Below, piece after piece: positions 1 through 7,670 of a stretch of DNA of 58,515 nt (positions within the stretch are counted from its first letter, which is position 1; every line of letters begins with the position of its first letter). This DNA is from UBA993 sp964389365 (GTDB lineage: Bacteria > Bacillota > Dethiobacteria > DTU022): contig CAYMDO010000011.1 of NCBI GenBank assembly GCA_964389365.1, positions 1 through 58,515 on the forward strand. Reading direction: 5' to 3'. The translations under genes were made by a program, and so were the position numbers. A model generated the notes under the pieces. That model had not been told where the DNA came from. It saw only the letters and a list, made by a program, of their open reading frames with translations, and made no database searches.

Positions 1-49
1 AGCCCACAGCGGACTTTCACCGCCAAGCTAACGCCCATGCCGGGCGCAC
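1..49 (-). mobile_element. 5' end of a group II intron (partial, runs off left edge)
   Basis: Read on the minus strand, the sequence beginning at position 49 starts GTGCGCCCGGCATGGGCG and continues to a GGTGAAAGTCCGC block. These match the conserved 5' end of bacterial group II introns (GUGCG start; GGUGAAAGUCC motif). Only the first ~49 nt of domain I are visible; the rest and any reverse transcriptase would lie to the left of the window. It starts 1-2 nt after the T-run of an intrinsic terminator (51-80), which is the known insertion preference of group IIC introns. The family recognition is from memory of the 5' consensus; the IIC subclass is inferred from the insertion site. Confidence 0.6.
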
Positions 50-50
50 C

Positions 51-80
51 AAAAAAAGCGGCTTTGTTGCCGCCTTTTTT
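51..80 (-). terminator. intrinsic terminator downstream of ndk
   Basis: A stem of GCGGC (58-62) pairs with GCCGC (69-73) around a six-base loop. It is flanked by seven A on the left and six T on the right, so it can work in both directions. On the minus strand it follows ndk by about 40 nt and gives a T7 tract. The intron 5' end abuts this tract. Confidence 0.75.
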
Positions 81-119
81 ATCAAGGTTGGCCTTTTTAA
101 CCGGACATCAAAATTTTTA

Positions 120-578
120 TTAATCGTATAAGCAGTTGTGATGCGGCAAGCTGTAAGTACATAGCTCGCCGGCTTCAAAAAAGAGGTTCATTTCACGCTC
201 GGCGCTGGCAGTTGAATCTGAAGCATGAACTATATTTTTACCCATAAATACTGCAAAATCACCACGTATAGTACCCGGATCTGCTTTTTTCGGATCGGTT
301 GTTCCGATCATCGTGCGTACGGCTTCAACCACATCATCACCTTCAAGGATCATCGCTGCAACCGGCCCCGAGGTGATAAACTCAATCAAGCCATTATAAA
401 AAGGTTTACCTTTGTGCTCTTCATAATGCCGGGCCGCTATTTCCGGGCTTATTTGCATCAGTTTCATTGCCACAATCTTTAAACCTTTGCTTTCTAAACG
501 GCTGATTACCGTACCGATCAAAGCACGCTTGACGCCATCAGGTTTAACCATTAAAAACGTTCGTTCCCTTTTTTCCAT
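120..578 (-). CDS. ndk: nucleoside-diphosphate kinase
   Basis: Transfers the gamma-phosphate of ATP to nucleoside diphosphates through a phosphohistidine, keeping NTP and dNTP pools balanced in the cytoplasm. The 152-residue protein has the usual family length and starts MEKRERTFLMVKPDGV, with the KPDGV motif. The catalytic histidine is H118 in the NIVHASDS motif. A purine-rich GGGAACAGG precedes the ATG. It is the last gene before the terminator and group II intron edge, and follows speE by 21 nt, so it may be co-transcribed with the polyamine genes. Confidence 0.96.
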   Translation of the reverse strand: MEKRERTFLMVKPDGVKRALIGTVISRLESKGLKIVAMKLMQISPEIAARHYEEHKGKPFYNGLIEFITSGPVAAMILEGDDVVEAVRTMIGTTDPKKADPGTIRGDFAVFMGKNIVHASDSTASAEREMNLFFEAGELCTYSLPHHNCLYD

Positions 579-599
579 ACCTGTTCCCTTTCAATTGCG

Positions 600-1508
600 T
601 TAATAAATCGTGATCAGATTTTCATTGTCAATAATCCTGGTTTCAGCATTCAACCGGTCCCTTATATTTTTCGGCAACGCAAATATGCTCCTGGCAGTTT
701 CACTGTCGAAATAGCGCAAACTAAGGGAACGCTCTTTGATTAAAAGATCAAGGGCCTCTCCCTCAGGCATCCGTAGCTCTTCAGCGGCAGCAACGATAAA
801 GCCCCACTCTGTATTAAAAGATGGGACAAATGCGCGGTAAGGTAAGGCAAAAGGCATAACCTGCCTGACTGTGTTATAGATAGCGGCGTGCGCTTCGATA
901 AAAGGCAAACAGCAATCGCCGGCCTGCATGGCATATGATCCTCCGGCGGCTAAACGTTTACCAATCAGCTCAAAATATTGTTTTGTAAAAAGTTTCAAAG
1001 CAGGCCCGGCTTCTACCGGTTCCGGCACATCACTTATAATCACATCAAATACCATGTCCGTATCTTCCAGATATTGACAGGCATCCATGTAAAGCAGCTC
1101 AACTCGCTGATCTTCAAAACTGCCCTGGTGCCAGCTGTGTAAAAATTCACGGCATATCGCAACCACTTCCTGATCAAGATCAACCATCACCAATTTTTCA
1201 ACTGACGGGTGGCGCAAAATTTCCCTTAAAGTAGCCCCTTCCCCGCCTCCGGTTACCAGAACGTGCCGGGGCGCAGGGCAAGCCAGCATAGCCGGATGGA
1301 CCAGCGCCTCGTGATAAATATACTCGTCATGCTGTGCCGACTGGATTTTTCCATCGAGAATCAAGATTCGCCCAAAACTATCAGTATCAGCTATCTCGAC
1401 CTGCTGGTACTGGGTGCGCATACTTGTTAAGAAATTACGGACGCCTATCATATGGGCCGTACCGGGCGAAGTATGTTCAATAAACCATTTATGTAGCTCA
1501 GCAGGCAT
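600..1508 (-). CDS. speE: spermidine synthase (polyamine aminopropyltransferase)
   Basis: Moves the aminopropyl group of decarboxylated S-adenosylmethionine to putrescine (or a related amine). At 302 residues it has the usual length. An N-terminal beta domain (about 1-60) contains the ILDGKIQSAQHDEYIYHE segment that holds the gate/substrate loop. The Rossmann domain has the glycine-rich VLVTGGGEGATLRE motif and an acidic YMDACQYL / DVIISDVPEP region for decarboxylated AdoMet binding. Canonical enzymes have DxxDP at the catalytic loop; here it reads SDVPEP, a mild variation. GGGGGG lies 9 nt before the ATG. It sits directly downstream of speD, its substrate-generating partner. Confidence 0.93.
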   Translation of the reverse strand: MPAELHKWFIEHTSPGTAHMIGVRNFLTSMRTQYQQVEIADTDSFGRILILDGKIQSAQHDEYIYHEALVHPAMLACPAPRHVLVTGGGEGATLREILRHPSVEKLVMVDLDQEVVAICREFLHSWHQGSFEDQRVELLYMDACQYLEDTDMVFDVIISDVPEPVEAGPALKLFTKQYFELIGKRLAAGGSYAMQAGDCCLPFIEAHAAIYNTVRQVMPFALPYRAFVPSFNTEWGFIVAAAEELRMPEGEALDLLIKERSLSLRYFDSETARSIFALPKNIRDRLNAETRIIDNENLITIY

Positions 1509-1535
1509 TGACTATACCCCCCTGACAGCTATTCA

Positions 1536-1919
1536 CTAGTAATTAGCCGCTGTTTTATGTTCAAGGTCAACATCAAAGATTCCGCGCTTTATTTCGCGCG
1601 CCGACATGTTCCGGGCTGAAAACGCTTGTTTCAAATAGTTGCAGGACACCCATGGATTAACGGTTTGACCACAGGTGAAAACGTCAACCGCCGCGTAGCC
1701 ATATTCGGGCCATGTATGAATAGCCAGATGTGACTCGGATATAACAACTACGCCGCTGACGCCCTGAGGACTGAACTGGTGAAAGACAGTTTCTCTAACT
1801 TCAGCCCCAGCTTCAATGGCGGCTGCCACCATGCTCTCCTTGATTAGATCAAGGTTGCATAGGATTTCCTGCGGGCAGCCGTAAAACTCAGCCAAGATAT
1901 GACGGCCTAAAGCGCTCAT
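1536..1919 (-). CDS. speD: S-adenosylmethionine decarboxylase proenzyme
   Basis: Pyruvoyl-dependent decarboxylase that makes the aminopropyl donor for SpeE. The start at 1919 (MSALGRHILAEFYGC) is chosen because AAGGAGG lies 8-14 nt upstream (1928-1934) and because prokaryotic SpeD proteins start this way; a longer frame to 1973 has no such signal. The product is 127 residues, typical of the class 1B enzyme. The self-cleavage serine is in ISESHLAIHTWPE, where Glu-Ser cleavage creates the pyruvoyl group, and the catalytic Cys is in the FTCG motif. It heads a speD-speE-ndk unit with a consensus promoter just upstream. Confidence 0.95.
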   Translation of the reverse strand: MSALGRHILAEFYGCPQEILCNLDLIKESMVAAAIEAGAEVRETVFHQFSPQGVSGVVVISESHLAIHTWPEYGYAAVDVFTCGQTVNPWVSCNYLKQAFSARNMSAREIKRGIFDVDLEHKTAANY

Positions 1920-1971
1920 CTTTAATACCTCCTTGTTAGAAAATTTTATCAGATGAAAAGCGTCATGATAC

Positions 1972-1999
1972 ATTGTAACAAAGTTTTTCCAAATGTCAA
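1972..1999 (-). promoter_or_regulatory. sigma-A promoter of speD-speE-ndk
   Basis: Minus strand TTGACA (1999-1994), 16-nt spacer, TACAAT (1977-1972). Transcription would start near 1965, leaving a short leader with the SD sequence. A small inverted repeat (GTGCT 2021-2025 / AGCAC 2037-2041) lies just upstream, between speD and the divergent acd gene. Confidence 0.75.
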
Positions 2000-2151
2000 T
2001 GAGCGGCGGGTAAGCTTAATGTGCTGAACATGCATAAGCACACGGGCTCGGTTTGACCAAATTTAACAGTTATAATTGCGAAATGGAAGCATTACAGATA
2101 GAATGAAAGAAAGAACCGCAGATTAGACCTCCTACCCTGAAAGGTTAAACT

Positions 2152-4269
2152 ATGCATGAACTTAACTATTTATTCAACCCAAAGCAGATAGCCGTAATCG
2201 GCGCTTCACATTCACCGCATAAAATCGGTTTCGCCATTCTCGACAACATCATCAGGAGCGGTTACAGAGGTGAAGTTTTTCCTGTCAACCCCCGGGAAAC
2301 AGAGATAAATGGACTTAAATGCTACAGCAGTATATTAAACATCGGCAAACAGGTTGAACAGGCTGTAATTTCCGTGCCGGCAGCAAAAGTAACCCAGGTT
2401 GCGCGTGAATGTGGTGAATCGGGGGTTAAAGGTTTAGTGGTTATTACCGCAGGGTTTAAAGAAGTAGGGCTTGAAGGCCATAAGCTAGAGCAGGAACTGC
2501 TTACAATCTGCAAAGATTACGGGATGAGAATGCTCGGCCCTAACTGTGTTGGATTGATGAATACCCACTCACCGATCAATGCTTCTTTCGCTAATGGTTT
2601 CCCAAACCGGGGCAATATTTCTTTTATCTCACAAAGCGGAGCCATGCTAGTTTCCATTCTGGACTGGAGCTTTGAAATGGGTCTTGGGTTTTCCAGCTTC
2701 ATCAGCCTTGGCAATAAAGCAGACCTGAACGAGGTTGATTTTATTGAAAGCTGTGCCGGTGATTCCCAAACCAGTGTGATCCTATGTTACATTGAAGATG
2801 TTACTGACGGAAACCGTTTTATTAAAGCCTGTTCTGATGCTGCCCGAAAAAAACCGATTGTAATACTAAAATCCGGCACCAGTACTGCAGGAGCCCAGGC
2901 AGCCAGTTCGCATACCGGAGCTTTGGCCGGCAGTGATCGGGCATACGATGCTGCTTTTAAACAATGCGGAGTATTAAGGGCAGAAAGCATGAACGACCTT
3001 TTTGACTTGGCTCGTGCCTTTTCTGCACAACCACTACCCCGGCAAGCCCGGGTGGCCATTGTGACCAATGCCGGTGGACCGGCCATTGTTACTACTGATG
3101 CCGTAGAAAAAAACGGCCTGAAAATGGCTCGTTTTACCAAAGAAACTATCGCACAACTACGCGATAACCTGCCGCCTGCAGCAAATATTTACAACCCGGT
3201 GGATCTAATCGGCGACGCGCGTAATGACCGTTACCGCTTTGCATTAGACACAGTCCTGCAGGATAAAAATGTTGACAGCGCACTTGTCCTGCTCTGCCCG
3301 GCAGCAATTACAGAGCCGGAGGAAACTGCCAGAACAATTGTAGACTTAAGCCGGCATTACGCAGAAAAACCGGTAATGGCAGTTTACATGGGTGGCAAAT
3401 TACTGCAGGAGGGCAAAAACTACCTTACTGACAACGGAGTACCGGCATTTACTTTTCCCGAACCTGCAATTCGCGCTTTAAAAGGAATGTTCGACTATAG
3501 CGGTTACAAAAACAGCCCTACTGCCCCCGAACCGGTAAAGCTGGCCAATATAAACCGGGAAACAGCTGAAAAAGTAATCAACGAAGTTTTAGCAGATCAC
3601 CGGGTTGTCCTGCTGGGCCACGAAGCATCGACTGTGATGGCAGCATACGGGATTCCTGTTAGCTGCAGTTACTTGGCAAAAACTGAGGAAAACGCAGCTG
3701 AAATTGCTGCCACCTTGGGGTTTCCGGTTGCCCTTAAAATTTCTTCTCCACGGATAGTACATAAAACTGATGTCGGGGGTGTCGAGATCGGCCTGCACAG
3801 CCAAGCCGAAGTCCGCCGGGCGTATAACCGGATCATGGAAAAGGTTCGATACTTTATGCCTGACGCACCAGTTTACGGTGTTGAGGTCCAAAACATGGTT
3901 GAGGACGGGATTGAAATGATCATTGGCATGTCAAGAGACATACAGTTCGGGCCGCTCATCGTGTTTGGCCTTGGCGGTATCTATGTCAACCTGCTGGAAG
4001 AAGTAACTTTCAGACTTGCTCCAGCGTTAGTAACCCGTGATGCGGTAGAAAAAATGATTGCTGAAACAAAAGCCTACACTTTACTAAAGGGTTACCGGGG
4101 CAAAAAACCGGCTGATATAGATGCACTCACTGATTCAATATTGAGGACTGCCAGGCTGGTATGCGACCTGAACCGGATTACAGAAATGGATATTAACCCG
4201 ATCCGTGTTCACACGAAGGGCACTACCGCACTTGATGTTAAGATTACCATTGAAGGGGAAGATCATTAA
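2152..4269 (+). CDS. acd: acetate--CoA ligase (ADP-forming), fused alpha-beta subunits
   Basis: Converts acetyl-CoA (or another acyl-CoA) plus ADP and phosphate to the acid, CoA and ATP, conserving energy by substrate-level phosphorylation. The 705 residues contain a CoA-binding domain (about 1-130, IAVIGASHSPHKIG), a succinyl-CoA-ligase-like region (about 140-450) with the phosphorylated histidine H254 in ASSHTGALAGSD, and a C-terminal ATP-grasp domain (about 480-700, FPVALKISSPRIVHKTDVGG). This is the fused architecture seen in many anaerobes. It is followed after 16 nt by a DRTGG-domain ATPase, so the two probably form an operon. Acyl-substrate range cannot be read from the sequence. Confidence 0.9.
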   Translation: MHELNYLFNPKQIAVIGASHSPHKIGFAILDNIIRSGYRGEVFPVNPRETEINGLKCYSSILNIGKQVEQAVISVPAAKVTQVARECGESGVKGLVVITAGFKEVGLEGHKLEQELLTICKDYGMRMLGPNCVGLMNTHSPINASFANGFPNRGNISFISQSGAMLVSILDWSFEMGLGFSSFISLGNKADLNEVDFIESCAGDSQTSVILCYIEDVTDGNRFIKACSDAARKKPIVILKSGTSTAGAQAASSHTGALAGSDRAYDAAFKQCGVLRAESMNDLFDLARAFSAQPLPRQARVAIVTNAGGPAIVTTDAVEKNGLKMARFTKETIAQLRDNLPPAANIYNPVDLIGDARNDRYRFALDTVLQDKNVDSALVLLCPAAITEPEETARTIVDLSRHYAEKPVMAVYMGGKLLQEGKNYLTDNGVPAFTFPEPAIRALKGMFDYSGYKNSPTAPEPVKLANINRETAEKVINEVLADHRVVLLGHEASTVMAAYGIPVSCSYLAKTEENAAEIAATLGFPVALKISSPRIVHKTDVGGVEIGLHSQAEVRRAYNRIMEKVRYFMPDAPVYGVEVQNMVEDGIEMIIGMSRDIQFGPLIVFGLGGIYVNLLEEVTFRLAPALVTRDAVEKMIAETKAYTLLKGYRGKKPADIDALTDSILRTARLVCDLNRITEMDINPIRVHTKGTTALDVKITIEGEDH

Positions 4270-4285
4270 CAACGAGGTGATTTAA

Positions 4286-5347
4286 ATGAAAGCGCTTTAT
4301 TTCTCAGGGAAGGCCGGCGGCGGGAAAACAGCAACAGCTCTCGGTGTTGCCTTGAAACTTAAAAAAGAAGGTTTAAAAGTATCCTATTTTAAACCGATCG
4401 GTTTTCGCAAAGGGGCAGTCAAAAAAGATGATGATGACGTTATTCTTATGCGGGAGATACTTGAACTGCCTTTTTCCTGCCATACAATTGCACCGGTGAC
4501 TGTTAATGATCAATACCTGACTGCTCATTTTCTAAAAGAGCTGCCGGATTTGCTGACCCGGATTACCGACGCTTACCGGGACTGTCATGCGGGTTACGAC
4601 CTGGTGCTGATCGATGGCAGTATTGAACCTTTTGTCGGCGCTAACCACGGGTTGGATGATTTTTCTCTGGCCGCCACTCTTGAATCCGCTGTATTACCGG
4701 TTATCAGGGCTGATAATGATTTTCAGCTGGACGAAAACCTTCTCTACCTTGATCTCTGGCATACCGGGCAGATCCAGGTAATCGGCTGCATTATTAACAA
4801 TGTAAACCAGGCCCAGTGGAATAAAAGCAGCAGTACCTACCGGAGTATTATTGAAGGGAAAGGTTTTCCTGTTCTCGGAGTAATTCCACGCCGGATTGAA
4901 ATATCATCACCGACAGTTGCTGAATTTTATAATGCGCTTCACGGCGAGCTGCTGGCAGCCCCGGACAACCTTAATCGTCTGGTCGAAGAAGTGATCATCG
5001 GCACGATGACTATCGAAAGCGCCCTTGGTTATTTAAGAAGGGCACCAAATAAAGCGCTGATCACCGGTGGCGATCGCAGCGACATGGCTCTTACCGCTCT
5101 TGAAACCAGCACTTCGGTTATCATCTTTACAGGTGGCCTTTACCCGGATGTTCGTGTTCTTTCACAAGCTGAAGAAAAAGGCGTACCGGTAATATTGGTC
5201 CATGAAGACACCTACTCAACGGTAGAAAACCTTCAGAATGTCTATCGCAGTATTCATCCTCAAAATAAAGAAGCAATAGCGCTCGTGCAGGAAACTATGG
5301 AAGAACATGTTAACTGGAGACCGATAATGGAGTATGTAAAAGGTTAA
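4286..5347 (+). CDS. BioD-like P-loop ATPase with DRTGG domain (phosphotransacetylase N-terminal-like)
   Basis: The 353-residue protein starts with a P-loop (FSGKAGGGKTATALGV) of the dethiobiotin-synthetase/CobQ-like fold, seen also in the N-terminal part of long phosphotransacetylases. A C-terminal DRTGG domain (about 215-325) carries the sequence KALITGGDRSDMALTAL. There is no phosphate acetyltransferase catalytic domain. GAGGTG lies 8 nt before the ATG. Its position directly behind acd, and the domain's association with acetyl-CoA/acetate enzymes, suggest a regulatory or sensing role in acetate metabolism; this is inference, and no activity is established for stand-alone proteins of this kind. 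Confidence 0.75.
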   Translation: MKALYFSGKAGGGKTATALGVALKLKKEGLKVSYFKPIGFRKGAVKKDDDDVILMREILELPFSCHTIAPVTVNDQYLTAHFLKELPDLLTRITDAYRDCHAGYDLVLIDGSIEPFVGANHGLDDFSLAATLESAVLPVIRADNDFQLDENLLYLDLWHTGQIQVIGCIINNVNQAQWNKSSSTYRSIIEGKGFPVLGVIPRRIEISSPTVAEFYNALHGELLAAPDNLNRLVEEVIIGTMTIESALGYLRRAPNKALITGGDRSDMALTALETSTSVIIFTGGLYPDVRVLSQAEEKGVPVILVHEDTYSTVENLQNVYRSIHPQNKEAIALVQETMEEHVNWRPIMEYVKG

Positions 5348-5362
5348 AACTAATTTTCCTTT

Positions 5363-6601
5363 TTACTTGTTTTCATAACGGACGATCTTATTCTCCCACG
5401 TTCTGATCATGATGTAGTCTTTGCCGCTGCTGACCAGGTATTCGGGAAGCATTGGTGTTTTGCCGCGACCAAGCGGGGCGTTGACAACGAAAGTTGGAAC
5501 AGCGAGGCCGGAAGTGTAGCCGCGCAGTTTTTCCATGATCTCGATCCCTTCCTCAACCTTGGTTCGGAAATGCGTTGTGCCCCGGACAGCCTTGGCATGA
5601 AAGATATAATAAGGTTTTACCATTATTCTCAATAAATCCTGGTTTAGCTTCCGGATCACAAAGGGATCATTGTTAACCCCTTTTAACAACACTGTCTGGT
5701 TACCGAGATTTGCCCCTGTCTTAGCTAATTTATAGCAGGCGTCCCGGGCCCGCGGGGTTACCTCCTGCGGATGGTTAAAGTGTGTATTCACATACAGCGG
5801 CAAATGTTCAGACAGGATTCGGCACAATTCGTCATCAATGCGCTGCGGCATTGTCACCGGGGTCCTGGTTCCAAACCTTTTAATCTCCACATGAGGTATC
5901 GTGTCCAGTTCTGCCAGCAACCATGCTATAGTTTTATTATCGATCATAAAGCAGTCGCCGCCGGTTAAAAGCACATCCCTGATTTCACGGTTGTGGTTAA
6001 TATATTCCATTGCTTCTTCCAACTCAGCCTTTGGAGTAGCCAGATCATGCTCACCGATCGCGCGGCGCCTCTGACAGTGCCTGCAGTACATACCACACTG
6101 GTTTGTAACTTTGATAATCAGGCGATCAGCGTAACGGCGGGTCACTGCCGGAACCGGTGATGTATACTCTTCAGCCATTGGATCTTCGTAGCCATCATAG
6201 TCCAGGTATTCATGAATTGATGGCACGCATTGTTTCTTCACCGGATCATTCACGTCATCCGGATCGATAAGGCTAAGGTAATAGGGCGAAATAGCCCAAC
6301 GGTATTTTGACCCTGTTTTTTCTATTTCATCTAGTTCTTCTTCGCCAATCGGCAAGAGCTCCTTTAAAACAGCGGTGTCTGTAATCCTGTTTTTCAACTG
6401 CCATCTCCAGTTTTCCCAGTCTTCATCGCTAGCTTTAAAAAAGTCCTTGATTTTAGCTTGATTTTCCAGGATCTGAGGCCACCGGCCAAAACCGGTCGGA
6501 ATTATCTTTACGGCTTCCCGGTAATCGGCAATATTGCCCCTTAAAACCTCAGCCCGGAAAAATGACTTTTGCTGCTTCTCATGCAGGGTTTCTTCAGCCA
6601 C
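5363..6601 (-). CDS. eam: glutamate 2,3-aminomutase (KamA family radical SAM enzyme)
   Basis: Radical-SAM, PLP-dependent enzyme predicted to interconvert L-glutamate and beta-glutamate, a compatible solute. The 412 residues contain the radical SAM cluster C169-x3-C173-x2-C176 (CGMYCRHC) and the PLP lysine K381 in GRGKTP. Lysine 2,3-aminomutase binds the lysine side chain with two aspartates (Asp293 and Asp330 of the C. subterminale enzyme). Here the aligned residues are K337 (YYIFHAK) and N374 (FVVNAP), the replacements described for glutamate 2,3-aminomutase. The GTG start follows GAGG. It converges on the DRTGG gene with a 15-nt gap and is probably monocistronic. Confusion with lysine 2,3-aminomutase is the main alternative. 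Confidence 0.86.
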   Translation of the reverse strand: MAEETLHEKQQKSFFRAEVLRGNIADYREAVKIIPTGFGRWPQILENQAKIKDFFKASDEDWENWRWQLKNRITDTAVLKELLPIGEEELDEIEKTGSKYRWAISPYYLSLIDPDDVNDPVKKQCVPSIHEYLDYDGYEDPMAEEYTSPVPAVTRRYADRLIIKVTNQCGMYCRHCQRRRAIGEHDLATPKAELEEAMEYINHNREIRDVLLTGGDCFMIDNKTIAWLLAELDTIPHVEIKRFGTRTPVTMPQRIDDELCRILSEHLPLYVNTHFNHPQEVTPRARDACYKLAKTGANLGNQTVLLKGVNNDPFVIRKLNQDLLRIMVKPYYIFHAKAVRGTTHFRTKVEEGIEIMEKLRGYTSGLAVPTFVVNAPLGRGKTPMLPEYLVSSGKDYIMIRTWENKIVRYENK

Positions 6602-6670
6602 TCCTAATATTACCTCTCTTTTTTGTTTCAGGTGGTCTCTAATAGTATACAGGGCTACATTTTGGCTGTC

Positions 6671-6713
6671 AAAAAAGAAGGCTTCCCGTTTTTCAGCTAA
6701 AGGGAAACCTTCT
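6671..6713 (-). terminator. intrinsic terminator after the secreted-protein gene
   Basis: A 12-bp stem (6676-6687 with 6702-6713, one G-T pair) closes a 14-nt loop and is followed on the minus strand by a T6 tract (6676-6671). It lies 25 nt past the stop of the gene at 6738-7400 and upstream of eam, separating the two transcripts. Confidence 0.85.
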
Positions 6714-6737
6714 ATTATTATCTGATGCCGGCCTTAC

Positions 6738-7400
6738 TTAGGGCAGCAAATCCCAAAAACCTGATTTATGCTTGCCGTCCCGTATTTCTGTTGTATCCCA
6801 GACCTCGGCGTAACCATCCACCCGTATTTGATCTTTCAGGTAGCCGGGGATTTCAAGAATTCGCTTGGTTGTTCCCCCGGTGTTGCCAAAATGGTTGGTC
6901 ATCTTCAGGTAATTACCGTAAGAGCTCTGGCTGGAAACAATATCGTGGCTGATAAAACCGGTTTCACCCGGATTCATCTCCACTCCGGTTGACATCTCCA
7001 CACGCTGCTTCGGCAGCTTAATTACCGACATAATCAGTAACTTCTCATCTTCGGCAGCATCAAGGGCTGTGGTTCCGGTCATATAAGCCTGAAGACCTAA
7101 CGCGGTAATGCGATATACTTCTGCAGCTGGATTGCGCTTTTTGAATTCCACTTCAGTCACATAATGCGAACCGCTGGATGAACCTATCCCTTCAATCAGA
7201 AAATATGCCCCTCCGCCATGCAATTTAAAATCTATTTTTCTTTCATGGAATATATCGCCTATGTACCTGAAATGCATGCTTGAGTAGCGGTAATGGCTAA
7301 CATCATCTTTAGGGGCCGGCATAACTGCCAAAGCCGACCCGGCAAAAACCAGTATTGCCAGCGTTATTAATAAGAAGTTATAAATAAACCTACTTTTCAC
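6738..7400 (-). CDS. secreted protein of unknown function
   Basis: A 220-residue protein with a Sec-type signal peptide: positive MKSRF, a hydrophobic core (FLLITLAILVFAGSALA) and a likely signal peptidase I site after ALA near residue 25. The mature part is beta-rich, polar and without cysteines, with no repeats or motif I recognise. The GTG start is supported by AAAGGGTG about 10 nt upstream. It ends at a strong terminator and stands alone between tRNA-Pro and eam. I cannot assign a function. Confidence 0.7.
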   Translation of the reverse strand: MKSRFIYNFLLITLAILVFAGSALAVMPAPKDDVSHYRYSSMHFRYIGDIFHERKIDFKLHGGGAYFLIEGIGSSSGSHYVTEVEFKKRNPAAEVYRITALGLQAYMTGTTALDAAEDEKLLIMSVIKLPKQRVEMSTGVEMNPGETGFISHDIVSSQSSYGNYLKMTNHFGNTGGTTKRILEIPGYLKDQIRVDGYAEVWDTTEIRDGKHKSGFWDLLP

Positions 7401-7477
7401 TGCTAGGGCACACCCTTTCTGAAGATAAACCTTAATCTAAACTTGGCCTGAAGCATCTCTTCCCTTTAAAAATATTT

Positions 7478-7554
7478 TGGTCGGAGCGACTGGATTTGAA
7501 CCAGCGACCTCTTGACCCCCAGTCAAGCGCGCTGCCAAGCTGCGCCACGCCCCG
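7478..7554 (-). tRNA. tRNA-Pro (anticodon GGG)
   Basis: Minus strand, full cloverleaf: acceptor CGGGGCG pairs with CGCTCCG (one G-U), D arm GCGC...GCGC, anticodon stem CTTGA/TCAAG with loop CTGGGGG (anticodon GGG), and T arm GCTGG-TTCAAAT-CCAGT. The discriminator A (7481) is followed by an encoded CCA (7480-7478). It is transcribed alone from a near-consensus promoter. Confidence 0.95.
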
Positions 7555-7603
7555 ATCTTGACACATCATTTTCAGCGAAATGACGGCATTTAATTTCTAT
7601 GTC

Positions 7604-7632
7604 ATTTTAATTCAACAGGCAATAAAAGTCAA
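7604..7632 (-). promoter_or_regulatory. sigma-A promoter of tRNA-Pro
   Basis: Minus strand TTGACT (7632-7627), 17-nt spacer, TAAAAT (7609-7604). It places the start about 45 nt upstream of the tRNA. Confidence 0.75.
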
Positions 7633-7670
7633 TATGATGGTCGGTTTAAGAAAAAGGGTTGAATTACCGG

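Noticed and set aside
2053..2076. TTGACC and TATAAT upstream of acd
   Set aside because: The spacer is only 12 nt, too short for a sigma-A promoter; no good -35 fits the TATAAT.
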